The translations under genes and the position numbers were made by a program. Positions 1-9,036 of a stretch of DNA of 64,000 nt are shown here, piece after piece. Where the stretch lies: positions 1-64,000 of the forward strand of contig JAEWLJ010000017.1 of NCBI GenBank assembly GCA_023393455.1. Direction: 5' to 3'. This DNA comes from Methanobacteriota archaeon (GTDB taxonomy: Archaea; Halobacteriota; Methanomicrobia; Methanomicrobiales; Methanoculleaceae). The notes beneath the pieces were generated by a model that worked only from the letters and a program-made list of their open reading frames with translations, had not been told where the DNA came from and ran no database searches. Positions within the stretch are counted from its first letter, which is position 1, and each line of letters opens with the position of its first letter.

Positions 1-194
1 ATCCAGTGGAAAGCCGTTTCATCCTCCTGACTCCGGATATGGCTCAGATGGCGGATACCTGGGAATTAGAGGCTTCGATCAGGGTATACCGGGGTTCGGA
101 GATCTTTTTGGAATGACCTCGGTAGCATGCCCCCGGGGTTCCAGAACGGAGGATAATATTCCAATTTATTCTAAGAATAGGGGCGCGAGCCGGC

Positions 195-3100
195 CTACAG
201 GGGGGGCGTATCTCTTGCTACCCGCTCCCGGATCCGCTTCACCGCATCCTCGGCGGCTTTCCGGGCGTACCAGTCCTCATCGTCGAAGATGCGCTCGAGA
301 GGCGCAATCGCCCGTACATCCCCGATCTCGGCGAGCACATCCGCCGCACGTTTCCGGACATCGCCGTCAGGGTCATCGAGCGCGGAGACGACCGGATCCA
401 CCGCCGCGGTTCCTATGGCGATGAGCGCCGCTCCCGCCTCCCGCCGGACGCTGTAGTAGTCGTCGTGGAGGAGGGTCATGAGCCCAGGAATCGCACGCGG
501 GTCGCCGATCTCGCCGAGAATCATCGCCGCCCGCCGCCGGATGCTGTCGTCGCGGTCGCCGAGCACCGCGAGCAGCGGTTCGACCGCGGCCGCTCCCGCC
601 CGGGCGAGATCGCCCCATCGCTCCTTTGCGATCAGGTAGATGATCGGTTCCTCCCCCGCCGCGGGCGACCAGCCCAGGCGGTCAAGGGCGTCCGCAGCCC
701 CGGCACGGACGCGGAAATGCTCATCGGTGAGCGCACCGGGGAGCAGGCGTGCCGCGGGCTCGCCGATCAGCACAAGCGCCGCCACCGCACCCTTCCGGGA
801 CGCATCGTTCCCGTCCCTGAGAACCCGCAGGAGCGGCAGGACCGCCGGTTCACCCATCATGCCGAGCGCCCGCACCACGACGCGCCCCAGGCGCTGATCG
901 TCGTGTAGGAGGGCATCGATCAGCGGTTCGATGGTCGCCGGGCTCCCGATCTTGCCGAGCGTCGCGGCCGCTCCCATCCGGATCGTCGGGGGGGCAGCGC
1001 CGAGAGCCCGGACCAGTGGTTCGACTGCCGGATCTCCGATGCCGACGAGCGCCCGCGCCGCACCCAGGCGGATCTGCCAGTCGCGGTCCTGGAGAGCCTC
1101 GATGAGCGGCAGGACCGCCGGTTCGCCCATCATCTTGAGCGCTTCGACCGCCTTTCTCTGCGCGCCGTCCTGTTCGGTGCGGAGCTCGTAGATCAGCCTC
1201 TCGACTGCGGGAGCCCCGATCAGCCCGAGCGCCCGCGCCGCACCGATCTGGATTGCGCTGTCAGGGTCGTTGAGCGTCCGTATCAACGGCTCGACCGCAC
1301 CGGGCCCGATCCCGGCGACGAAAGTCCACTGTTCCTTCGCGATCAGGTAACTGACGGTCTCGCTCTCGGTCCGCGGTTCCCATCCGTTCCTGCCGAGAAC
1401 CTCGGCCACACCCAGCCGCACCAGGTAGCGTTCATCGTTGAGCGCCGGCACAAGCAGATCGACGACCGGGCCCCCGAGGCGGGTGAGGGCATCGATCGCC
1501 CCGAGCCTGAGGGTATCGTCGGGGTGTCCCAGGGCCCCGATAAGCGGGGCGGCAGCCGCTTCCCCAAGACCGGCGAGCAGATCTCCCGCCCGCTGTCGGA
1601 TCAGGGCGTCGTCGTCCCCGAGCGCCTCGATCAGCGCATCGAAGGCCTCCATCCCCATCGCTTCGAGGATCCCGACAGCGGTCTGTCCGGTCTCAGGATG
1701 CCCGAGAACCGGGACGAGCGCGCCGGCCGCAGGACCCCCGATCCGGACAAGCACTCCGCCAGCGGTCTTGCGAAGCCGGGTCTTCTCCAGGGCCTGGATC
1801 AGCGGTTCCACCGCAGCTTCGCCGATCTTAACAAGCGCCTCTTCCGCCGGCTCACGGAGCGCTTTTCTGCCGAGCAGACTGACCAGGGAGGGGACCGCAG
1901 GGGTCCCGATGCCGACGAGCGCCTGTATCGATCCGGCCTGCACCGCCGGATCAAGGTCCCCGAGCCGCTTAACCAGAGGATCGACGGCGGGAGCGCCGAG
2001 ACTCACGATCTCCGGCCATCGCTGCAACGCGATCAGGTGGACGATCTCCTCCTCCGTCCCCCCTTCGGGAACCCACCCAATCTGCTCGAGTACCCTCGCG
2101 GCTCCCATGCGGATCGGCGAGGACTCGTTGCTGAGTGCCCCGACAAGCGGTTCGAGTGTCGGAGCACCGATCCCGGCGAGCGCCGCCGCCGCTCCTCCCT
2201 GACCGTCGCCCTCCTCGCCGAGGAGAGGGATGAGGGCGTCGATCGCGGGCGCACCGATCCCGATCAGGGCGTCGACGGCTTTTCGGTGAAGACGGTCTTC
2301 ACCGGCCCTGACAAGTTCGACGATGGCCGGAACCGCCTCAGGCGTCCCGAGTCGGCCCAGAACTTCGACGGCGCTCTCCCGGGCGGCCCCGACCCCGCCT
2401 TCAAGCAGTTCGAGGACGGGCACCACGGCCGGTTCCCCAATGGCAACAAGCGCATCCGCCGCCACCGGGGCGACGTCCTCGACGGCGAGGGCACCCACGA
2501 GCGGCCCTACCGCCGTCGGATCGCCGATCTCGCCGAGCGTCGCTGCAGCCTCGCAGCGTATACGGGTGTCATCGGCGTTGAGCATCCGGATCAGCGGCTC
2601 AACGGCCGGTAAGCCCATCAGGGCGAGTTCCATCCACTCCTCCCGGGCAATCAGGTACCATGCCCGTTCAGAGTCGCTCCAGGGTTCCCAGTTCATCCCG
2701 CCGAGGATCTCAGCGACCTGGGACCGAATGCGGGATCGTCTGGATGTCAGCGACTGGATCAGGGCCGGTACCGCCGGCTCGCCGAGCGCACCAAGAAGAT
2801 CTAAAAGTGCCTCCTGCGCCTCCCCATCCGTGGAGTCCAGGGCGCGGATGCACGCCTCCGCCGCCGGTTCGCCGATCTTCGCCAGAGCCCCCGCCGCAGT
2901 CCTGCGAAGGGAAGGGACAGAGAGGAGTCCGATGAGCGGCTCGACCGCAGGAGAACCGATCTCCGCGAGCGCCATGGCCGCCAGCGGGCGGATCTCGTCG
3001 CCTGCTTCGTGCAGAAGTTCGGCCAGGGGATCGACCGCGGCCTCGCCGATCTCCCCGAGAGTCCGGGCGGCGTTCCACCACACCCCCTTATCAGGGGACT

Positions 3101-4475
3101 TCAGGATGCAGATGAGGGGTTCGATCGCGGTCTCACCGTAATCCGCAACGTCGAGCCACGCCTCGTCGGCGATGAGGTAGCGTATCGCACCGATGTCGTC
3201 AGGGGCTTTCCACCCGAGTTCACGGAGGACGGAGGCTGCTGACCTTCGGATGCTCCGCTCAGACGCATCGATGGCCTCGATGAGGAAGGGGACCGCTTCG
3301 TCACCGATCTCCCGGAGCGCGTAGCGGGCGCCGAACTGCACCTCGCCGTCGCCGTCGGCAAGCGCTGCGATGAGAGGCGGTACGGCGGGGCTCCCGATGC
3401 GCACGAGCGTGGCAGCCGCCCCGATCTGCGCCGTAACGTCCCCAAGCGCAGCAATCAACGCAGGGATCGATTCCTCGCCGATCAGGGTAAGGGCTTCGGC
3501 GATGCACCACCGCTCCCCGTCGCCCGCAAGAGCAAGGGCCCGGACCAGGGGCTCCACGGCGTCGGCCCCACGGTCCGCGACGGCCCTGACGGCACGTCCG
3601 CGAACCCCGGCATCGTCGCTCTCGAGGTCATCGATGAGCGACTCTATCGGGCGTTCAGTGTCTCCCCCCGCAGCCTCAGATATGGGAGGGAGAGAGGCGG
3701 TCACAGTCACCAGATCTTCTTCTGAGAGATTGAGTTCGGCAAGCCCGGAAAAGGGGTCGAGATCTCCGTCCTCGAACCCTGGCATCTGCATGAGTTCGTC
3801 GGCGCCGGGGGAGGCAGAGTGCGGTGCAGGCTGGTCGTCCGGAACACCGGGCATGCCGTCATCCAGGAGTGAAAAGTCCGGGAGGTCTTCTGGTGCAGGA
3901 TCCTCCGTGAGGAAGAGAGCATCAAGTTCATCCGGGGAGGCGAGAACCCCGGGGCCATCCGCAGGAGGCTCCGCCGGGGAAGGAACGGTAACCGTTTCGC
4001 CCGGCGAGACGAGTTCGTCGAACCGCCGGAGGGCATCAGGGATCTTCTCGAACCTATCGAGGACGCTCATCCCATCGTCGGCCGGGGCATGCATCCGCGG
4101 GGGGGCCTCAGCAGACAAACCAGCAATCGGGGGTTCGGGGTCGTACTTGCCATCACTCTCTTCGGTATCCTTCTTTATCCAATGCCTGATGAGCGAAGAG
4201 CCGTTCGGGCCGAAGAGCCCGGGCAGGAAAACGATGGGAAATGTGGATTCAACCGCCGGCATACCCGGCACTCCCGCACCGGGCAGGAGAAGGAACAGGC
4301 ATACGATCCAGAAGATCGCGCAGAACAGAGCACGTAACGCCGGATGAGGTACACGGCAGTCACCGGACACGTCCCCCTCTGCGGATACCGGCAGCACCAT
4401 CACGACATCGCGGATTGCGACTGCCGGATTGGTGGATAGACTGTCCGAGAATGCTCGTCGGCCCTCGATGCACAT
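195..4475 (-). CDS. Giant HEAT-repeat (PBS-lyase type) membrane-anchored protein
   Basis: A 1426-residue protein. One hydrophobic segment near residues 47-67 follows a short N-terminal stretch, then an acidic, Pro-rich linker runs to about residue 275, and the rest is wall-to-wall HEAT repeats of the PBS-lyase type (recurring AVEPLI, ALGEIG and AARALG patterns). Within the array, a Trp-containing element of the form YLIAxExW recurs at about residues 433, 607, 813 (as HLIA), 1043 and 1280, which divides the array into super-units. HEAT arrays are protein-interaction scaffolds; no catalytic motif is seen and the partner is unknown. The start at 4475 is supported by a TATA-like stretch about 20-25 bases upstream. 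No neighbour shares its strand closely, so it is probably monocistronic. Confidence 0.85.
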   Translation of the reverse strand: MCIEGRRAFSDSLSTNPAVAIRDVVMVLPVSAEGDVSGDCRVPHPALRALFCAIFWIVCLFLLLPGAGVPGMPAVESTFPIVFLPGLFGPNGSSLIRHWIKKDTEESDGKYDPEPPIAGLSAEAPPRMHAPADDGMSVLDRFEKIPDALRRFDELVSPGETVTVPSPAEPPADGPGVLASPDELDALFLTEDPAPEDLPDFSLLDDGMPGVPDDQPAPHSASPGADELMQMPGFEDGDLDPFSGLAELNLSEEDLVTVTASLPPISEAAGGDTERPIESLIDDLESDDAGVRGRAVRAVADRGADAVEPLVRALALAGDGERWCIAEALTLIGEESIPALIAALGDVTAQIGAAATLVRIGSPAVPPLIAALADGDGEVQFGARYALREIGDEAVPFLIEAIDASERSIRRSAASVLRELGWKAPDDIGAIRYLIADEAWLDVADYGETAIEPLICILKSPDKGVWWNAARTLGEIGEAAVDPLAELLHEAGDEIRPLAAMALAEIGSPAVEPLIGLLSVPSLRRTAAGALAKIGEPAAEACIRALDSTDGEAQEALLDLLGALGEPAVPALIQSLTSRRSRIRSQVAEILGGMNWEPWSDSERAWYLIAREEWMELALMGLPAVEPLIRMLNADDTRIRCEAAATLGEIGDPTAVGPLVGALAVEDVAPVAADALVAIGEPAVVPVLELLEGGVGAARESAVEVLGRLGTPEAVPAIVELVRAGEDRLHRKAVDALIGIGAPAIDALIPLLGEEGDGQGGAAAALAGIGAPTLEPLVGALSNESSPIRMGAARVLEQIGWVPEGGTEEEIVHLIALQRWPEIVSLGAPAVDPLVKRLGDLDPAVQAGSIQALVGIGTPAVPSLVSLLGRKALREPAEEALVKIGEAAVEPLIQALEKTRLRKTAGGVLVRIGGPAAGALVPVLGHPETGQTAVGILEAMGMEAFDALIEALGDDDALIRQRAGDLLAGLGEAAAAPLIGALGHPDDTLRLGAIDALTRLGGPVVDLLVPALNDERYLVRLGVAEVLGRNGWEPRTESETVSYLIAKEQWTFVAGIGPGAVEPLIRTLNDPDSAIQIGAARALGLIGAPAVERLIYELRTEQDGAQRKAVEALKMMGEPAVLPLIEALQDRDWQIRLGAARALVGIGDPAVEPLVRALGAAPPTIRMGAAATLGKIGSPATIEPLIDALLHDDQRLGRVVVRALGMMGEPAVLPLLRVLRDGNDASRKGAVAALVLIGEPAARLLPGALTDEHFRVRAGAADALDRLGWSPAAGEEPIIYLIAKERWGDLARAGAAAVEPLLAVLGDRDDSIRRRAAMILGEIGDPRAIPGLMTLLHDDYYSVRREAGAALIAIGTAAVDPVVSALDDPDGDVRKRAADVLAEIGDVRAIAPLERIFDDEDWYARKAAEDAVKRIRERVARDTPPL

Positions 4476-4783
4476 AATGAATCTTTTACGTCTAAAAATT
4501 AAATATGTTTGTTTCTCGTGCCCGGGAAATAAAAAGAATTGTTATATATTACCTATTTCAAGAACGAATATTAGCTTCCCGGGCCCCCGTGGTCACCAGG
4601 CAGCGGCTGCATCGGACCGCCAGGGCATACCGGGCGGCGGTCGCGGGTATGGTGCCGCACAGATCGCCATAGCGGCGTGACCGGTCAACCGCTATCTGCG
4701 GCAGGGGCGGGGAGAGCCGGCGAAGTAAGGCCGTGCTGCCGGATCAACCCCATCAGCGCCTGAATACAGCCACGAACAGCCGA
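4476..4783. other. Intergenic region with AT-rich promoter-like block, no convincing gene
   Basis: The stretch next to the HEAT gene is AT-rich and holds its probable promoter on the minus strand. On the plus strand a TATA-like block at 4541-4550 is followed by ACCTATTTCAA at 4551, the same 11 bases that follow a TATA-like block at 14396 before the chemosensory cluster. The remaining 200 bases are GC-rich without a convincing reading frame. An 83-codon frame across 4429-4680 lacks a plausible start context and coding character. Confidence 0.4.
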
Positions 4784-5389
4784 TCAGAACCCTTCGTTCA
4801 TGATCCGGTCGAGTTCCGAGCGCTTGATCCGCCAGGTGCCTCCGCACTTGACCGCCGGAATCCGCGCCTCCCGGATGAACTCCCGGATCCGGCCGGGGGT
4901 GAAGTTCAGGGTCGAAGCAACGTCGTCGACGGTGAGCATTGCGTCTCCCGTGGCATGGTGGTGGCCGCACCCGATCGTCTCCCAGTTCTCGTCCGGCAGC
5001 ATGATGGTGATGACCGGCTCACCGTCGTCCCCGGGGGAGACCGCAGCCTTGAAGGTCAGGGTGGGAACGATGCCGTTCTGATAGAGGCTGACCTGAAACT
5101 CGAACTCCTCCTCGGTCGTTGCGTGGGCTTTGGTCCTGAATGCATGAAGGGTGTCCCAGAGGTTCTCCGTAACGGTCTCCTGCGGAATGTTCGGGAACGG
5201 AACCATGCTCTGTGCGGCCCGTGCCGAGACTGCAAGGGGGATCGTGATGCCTATATCCCTTCCCATCCGGGTGATCTCGACCAGATCGCCGTCGTCGATG
5301 GCGTCCTGACGCATCTTCCTCTGCTGTTCCGGGTCGGCCAGTCCCCAGATCTCTTCCGGTGTTCGCGATCGTCGTCTTTGTATCTCCAT
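4784..5389 (-). CDS. Conserved protein with C-terminal excisionase-type helix-turn-helix
   Basis: A 201-residue protein. The N-terminal two thirds carry a DNA- or peptide-type fold I do not recognise. The C-terminal 50 residues (MLTVDDVASTLNFTPGRIRE followed by IPAVKCGGTWRIKRSELDRI) match the MerR/excisionase-type helix-turn-helix used by small DNA-binding domains. The start at 5389 is chosen because a GGAGAGA element lies 8 bases upstream; the longer frame to 5410 begins with TTG. It is isolated between two oppositely oriented or distant genes, so it may act as a stand-alone regulator. No phage or transposon gene is next to it. Confidence 0.6.
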   Translation of the reverse strand: MEIQRRRSRTPEEIWGLADPEQQRKMRQDAIDDGDLVEITRMGRDIGITIPLAVSARAAQSMVPFPNIPQETVTENLWDTLHAFRTKAHATTEEEFEFQVSLYQNGIVPTLTFKAAVSPGDDGEPVITIMLPDENWETIGCGHHHATGDAMLTVDDVASTLNFTPGRIREFIREARIPAVKCGGTWRIKRSELDRIMNEGF

Positions 5390-5697
5390 GGGTGTATCTC
5401 TCCGAAACAATTTCGCGCTCTACTATACCACTATAGGAAGATCGGTAATAAAACATTTGCCAAATATTTCAGGGCATTTTCCGATTTCTTCTGCGTTAAA
5501 GGCTTATTTTGGGGGCCAGGCGGATGAAATGCCCCCATGATCGGGCATTAACCGCCGTGCGACCTCAGGGGAACCGGATAAAGGGCTAATAATCCCGAAA
5601 TCATGAAGTATGGGACCTGGAATTCCGGTTACCAACCCTGATCCCGGGAGGGCCGCCCCGACAAAGCCTATATAGCACCAAGGAGAGTCTTGAAGCA

Positions 5698-6210
5698 GTG
5701 ATTCCCCCCGTGACACCCGCTTCCCGCGACGCCTACATAACACTTCTCGGGCGCTCGACATGGGCGCTCGTCAACGCTTACCACGCAGTCCTGCACGAGA
5801 AGGAGCTGCGCCCCGAACGGGTCATTATCGTCACCGAAGAACCCTACGCGCACGAAGCATCGGTCGCGGCCAGGGCGATTGGAGTCGTCTCGGAGGGATA
5901 CGGGTTCGCCCCCGCGATCGCAACGGAGATACTGCCCGAAGCGGACTTCATAAGGGCCGGGCAGACGATCCGGGCGCTTGCCGGCGATCTCATCAGGCAG
6001 GGACTCAACGTGGCGATCGACATCACCTCGGGCAGGAAGGTCACGGTCGCCGGGGCGCTCATCGCGGTCTCGGTCGCGGGGCTGGATATCCGGCACATCT
6101 ATTATCTTGCCATGAAGAACACCGACGATGTTGCAAAGCCCTATATGATGATCCCACACCAGATTCAGCAGATCCGGGATATCATGGAGGATGCGGGGGA
6201 GATGAGATGA
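5698..6210 (+). CDS. Stand-alone CARF-like (Rossmann) domain protein
   Basis: A 170-residue protein. It begins with a beta-strand/turn of the form ITLLGRSTWALVNAYHAV, continues with RVIIVTEEP, and near residue 110 has AIDITSGRKVTVAGAL, followed by a strand IRHIYYL. This order, and the D-x-T-[GS]-G-[TR]-K signature, are typical of CARF domains, which bind cyclic oligoadenylates or other nucleotides. There is no fused effector. The GTG start follows a run of AT-rich sequence; the gene overlaps the next one by an ATGA junction, so the two are translationally coupled. It could be a ring-nuclease-like or sensor subunit for the PIN protein downstream. The CARF assignment rests on motif reading and is good but not certain. 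Confidence 0.65.
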   Translation: MIPPVTPASRDAYITLLGRSTWALVNAYHAVLHEKELRPERVIIVTEEPYAHEASVAARAIGVVSEGYGFAPAIATEILPEADFIRAGQTIRALAGDLIRQGLNVAIDITSGRKVTVAGALIAVSVAGLDIRHIYYLAMKNTDDVAKPYMMIPHQIQQIRDIMEDAGEMR

Positions 6211-7214
6211 ACGACGCGGTCATCAGGGAGGAGCACCTGCAGGTTCTCATCAACAGCCTCGACGAGATCCACGTCACCTATCCGCTCTACGAGGGCGATA
6301 TACTGGTCGCACGCCCCGAAAGCACCGGGTTCTCGCTCGAACTGCCCGCGTCCCGCGAGACCTTCACAGACTGGGTTGCCGGATATGAGCCCGTCTCCGC
6401 GGAACTTCCTTCCTACGCCGATCTCCAGGAGTGCATGTTTGCAAGCGGGATAGCCCGTTACGTGAACCATGCCGCCTTTGAGTCGATGCTCGCGTCGTAT
6501 GGGCAGCTCAAGAAGGCCGTCTTCTTCGGCCTGGATACGAACCTCTTCTACCACGGGTTTGCATCGAACAACCCGGAGATCGAGCACGCCTCATACCTGA
6601 TCGTCGATACCGTCCGGGACGAGATCGCGTATGCCATCAACCGCAAGTACCCGGCAAAGATGATCGGTGAGATGGCGGCGCTGGCGCCCGACTGTCGGGA
6701 GTACATCGGGGAACTCGAGAACAAGCGGACGAAGCGGTCACGCAAAGCGGCGTATCTCGCGCTGAAGGAGTACCGCACCATCCGTGACCGGGCGACACAG
6801 ATTGCGGCCCCGGGCACGCATACGCACCTCTCCGAGGAGAACGACTACAACATCGTCCGGGCGCTCCGGAAGTTCGAGGAAGAGCGGTATGCCCTCCCTG
6901 TCCTCCTGACCGCCGACACCTACATGGCCGACCTCTGCATGGCCGAGGGACTCGAGTACTTCTACTTTGACCGCCCATATAGGTTAGAGACAACAGCCTG
7001 CACGGCGCCGGCGTTCCGGCGACTGCTCTTCAACCTTGCTGCCGTCTTCGGGTTCGTGAACTGTGGCGAAATCGCGATCTTCGGCGAGTATGGCGGGAAG
7101 GGCAACGAACTCGACGAACTCAAAGTCCGTTTCCGGGACGACGGGGCGTACCGTGCATTCATGAGGGAACTCAAGATATGCAGGCACCTTACGGCACTCG
7201 GCATAACACGATAG
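6207..7214 (+). CDS. PIN-like domain nuclease, partner of CARF-like protein
   Basis: A 335-residue protein. A PIN-type core is visible: a strand ending in GLDTN (Asp110), acidic residues near 134-139, Asp213 in ENDYNIVRAL and the strand LLTADTYMADL (Asp237, Asp242). These acids form the metal site that lets PIN proteins cut RNA. An N-terminal region of about 100 residues and a C-terminal extension of about 80 residues flank the core and are unassigned. The start ATG overlaps the stop of the CARF-like gene. The context suggests a ligand-gated RNase, which is an inference. It could also be a house-keeping archaeal PIN RNase. Confidence 0.6.
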   Translation: MNDAVIREEHLQVLINSLDEIHVTYPLYEGDILVARPESTGFSLELPASRETFTDWVAGYEPVSAELPSYADLQECMFASGIARYVNHAAFESMLASYGQLKKAVFFGLDTNLFYHGFASNNPEIEHASYLIVDTVRDEIAYAINRKYPAKMIGEMAALAPDCREYIGELENKRTKRSRKAAYLALKEYRTIRDRATQIAAPGTHTHLSEENDYNIVRALRKFEEERYALPVLLTADTYMADLCMAEGLEYFYFDRPYRLETTACTAPAFRRLLFNLAAVFGFVNCGEIAIFGEYGGKGNELDELKVRFRDDGAYRAFMRELKICRHLTALGITR

Positions 7215-7873
7215 ATGCGGTCCTCTGCGACATGGACAACACCCTCTTCGACTTTGTCGGAGCGAAGCGGGAGGCGTGCCGGCGCGTCGTCGACTGCATC
7301 GGAACCGGCGACCCTGAAGCTCTCTTTTCCCAGTTTCTCCGGGGGGTTCACGGGTTTGAGGATTATGAGAACATACGCGACTATCTTGTAGACCTCGGGG
7401 TGTACGAGGAGCGGACGTTCGAGGTCTGCTGCCGCACCTACGAGGACGTGAAACTCGGCCTGGTCGAACCATACCCGGGCGTCGAGGAGACGCTCCGGTG
7501 CCTCCGGGACGCCGGGATCTCTCTCGCGGTCGTGACCGACGCGGAGTCTTCCCATGCGCGCCGGCGGCTCGAGAAGACCGGACTCATCGATTACTTCGAG
7601 ACGGTGGTGACCCCTGATATCTCGGGCAGGCGGAAACCGGAGCCCGACTCACTCGTCTACGCCCTCAGGCGGCTCGATGCGGCTCCGGCGCAGGCGATGA
7701 TGGTCGGCGACAGCCTGGTCCGCGACATCGCTCCGGGGAGGCGCCTTGGGATGGTGACCGCGTTTGCCGCCTACGGGGACTGGCGCGACAGCAGCCCGGC
7801 GGAGATCGAGGCCGACATCGTTCTTACCGAGTTTGCCGACCTCACCGCCCACCTGGAGATACCGGGCCGGTGA
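7178..7873 (+). CDS. HAD superfamily hydrolase (phosphatase)
   Basis: A 231-residue HAD hydrolase with all four motifs: DMDNTLFD near residue 18 (nucleophile Asp and acid Asp), the VVTDA segment (motif II Thr), Lys in RRKPEPDS (motif III) and MVGDSLVRDI (motif IV). A helical cap lies between motifs I and II, as in phosphoglycolate phosphatase-like enzymes. The substrate cannot be read from sequence. It overlaps the end of the PIN-like gene by 37 bases, which makes it the third gene of the CARF-like operon. No better in-frame start exists downstream of 7178 before motif I. Confidence 0.85.
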   Translation: MQAPYGTRHNTIDAVLCDMDNTLFDFVGAKREACRRVVDCIGTGDPEALFSQFLRGVHGFEDYENIRDYLVDLGVYEERTFEVCCRTYEDVKLGLVEPYPGVEETLRCLRDAGISLAVVTDAESSHARRRLEKTGLIDYFETVVTPDISGRRKPEPDSLVYALRRLDAAPAQAMMVGDSLVRDIAPGRRLGMVTAFAAYGDWRDSSPAEIEADIVLTEFADLTAHLEIPGR

Positions 7874-8731
7874 TCACCGGAGCGGCGAGGGCGACTCCGA
7901 TCCCGATACCGGCAGGCGCGCTCCGTGGACAATGACCTGCTGGTCGGTCTCCATGATCTTGCCGAGGATGATTGCTTTCCCCGCGATCGTCATTGCAAAG
8001 ACCGGGATCGATGTCCCGGCCTGCAGGAGCGCGGCCTTTGCTGCCTCATCCCGGATATGCTTTGAGGCGCAGGCGGTGATGAGATCGGCAGATTGGGCCA
8101 TCAGGACGGCGTCCTCCCGCGAGATCCCCGTCGTGTGGACGGCGACGATCACGGCGTCGGGGAAACGCTCCCGGATAGCCGCCGCCTCGGCGGCAACGGC
8201 GGTGGTCACGGCGATCCGGCGGTGGCCGAGTTCTGCCGCCAGGGCGACGCCGGCCGCCTGATCGATCACGGCGTTCTCCGCATCAAGGACGACGCCTCCG
8301 TTCTCCTCGATCCGCGCGATCACCTCCGGGATCGGACTCGTCTTTACAAGTCCCGACATCCGGCCGCCGATCCCCTGGATGAGGGCGGGGTTCACTGCAA
8401 CGAGCGTCCCCGCCCCGTCGGAGGCGATCACCGCAGCGTCGAGGTCGCCCCACCGGACGGCGCTGCTCAGGAGTTCCGACGCTCCGAAGATGACGAAGTC
8501 CGGCCCGGCAAGAACCTCGCGCTTTGGCGTGCACATCCCGAACGACTGGATACGCCCCTCGAGATTCTTCCGTATCTCCTCCATCGTCATCTCCTTGACC
8601 GGGAAGGCAAACCGCCGCGCCAGCGGACAGTCCCTTATCTGCGGCGCTCCGACCTCGACCACCTCTCCGTCCCGGATCACGACCCGGCATCTGCCGGCAG
8701 CCTCAACGATATGCTCGTCACGATCGCTCAT
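7874..8731 (-). CDS. Methanogenesis marker 8 family protein (DUF2099)
   Basis: A 285-residue protein resembling the DUF2099 / putative methanogenesis marker 8 family, whose members occur almost only in methanogens. Recognisable stretches include the N-terminal EAAGRCRVVIRDGEVVEVG, the central GGRMSGLVKTSPIPEVI and DAENAVIDQAAGVALA, and the C-terminal VFAMTIAGKAIILGK. Its biochemical role is unknown; family distribution suggests a function tied to methyl-coenzyme M reductase or another methanogenesis step. The start at 8731 is preferred over the 32-codon longer frame because the family normally begins near this point. It converges on the HAD gene with its stop directly abutting. Confidence 0.75.
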   Translation of the reverse strand: MSDRDEHIVEAAGRCRVVIRDGEVVEVGAPQIRDCPLARRFAFPVKEMTMEEIRKNLEGRIQSFGMCTPKREVLAGPDFVIFGASELLSSAVRWGDLDAAVIASDGAGTLVAVNPALIQGIGGRMSGLVKTSPIPEVIARIEENGGVVLDAENAVIDQAAGVALAAELGHRRIAVTTAVAAEAAAIRERFPDAVIVAVHTTGISREDAVLMAQSADLITACASKHIRDEAAKAALLQAGTSIPVFAMTIAGKAIILGKIMETDQQVIVHGARLPVSGSESPSPLR

Positions 8732-8866
8732 GAAAGAAGATGGAACGGACAGGTGAATAATGGTACCTCGCCCCAAACCCCCGGGGTAAACTCTTATCAG
8801 ATGACCCTGCCATGAGATTGTAGGCAATCATGATACGCTTACAGCAGCAGGACGGGGTGAGGGGAG

Positions 8867-9025
8867 ATGGGCAGGATCTGTAGCCCGTTCGTCGTGATCG
8901 AGTGCAGCCGGCAGTGCGGCTTCTCCCGGCTCTACAATGAGCCCACCGAAGAGCAGGAGAAGGAGATATCCGATACGAAGACCTGCCCTGCCTGCGGCGC
9001 CCCCGTCCAGCGAAGGCTCTTCTGA
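8867..9025 (+). CDS. Zinc-ribbon microprotein, 52 residues
   Basis: A short gene with a strong ribosome binding region (GGGGTGAGGGGAG) directly before its ATG. The 52-residue product has paired cysteines: Cys13 and Cys17 (IECSRQCGFSR), then Cys40 and Cys43 (TCPACGAPVQRRLF), which make a likely zinc ribbon. The stop lies 11 bases before the following acyltransferase-like gene, so the two are probably cotranscribed. Similar tiny zinc ribbons often act as adaptor or nucleic-acid-binding proteins, but its role is unknown. Confidence 0.7.
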   Translation: MGRICSPFVVIECSRQCGFSRLYNEPTEEQEKEISDTKTCPACGAPVQRRLF

Positions 9026-9036
9026 CGGCGGGGAGC

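Noticed and set aside
1438..2612. Long frames opposite the HEAT gene
   Set aside because: They are shadows of high-GC repetitive coding sequence on the other strand.
4429..4680. 83-codon frame between the HEAT gene and the excisionase-like gene
   Set aside because: It crosses the HEAT gene promoter and has low-complexity GC-driven sequence; probably noise.
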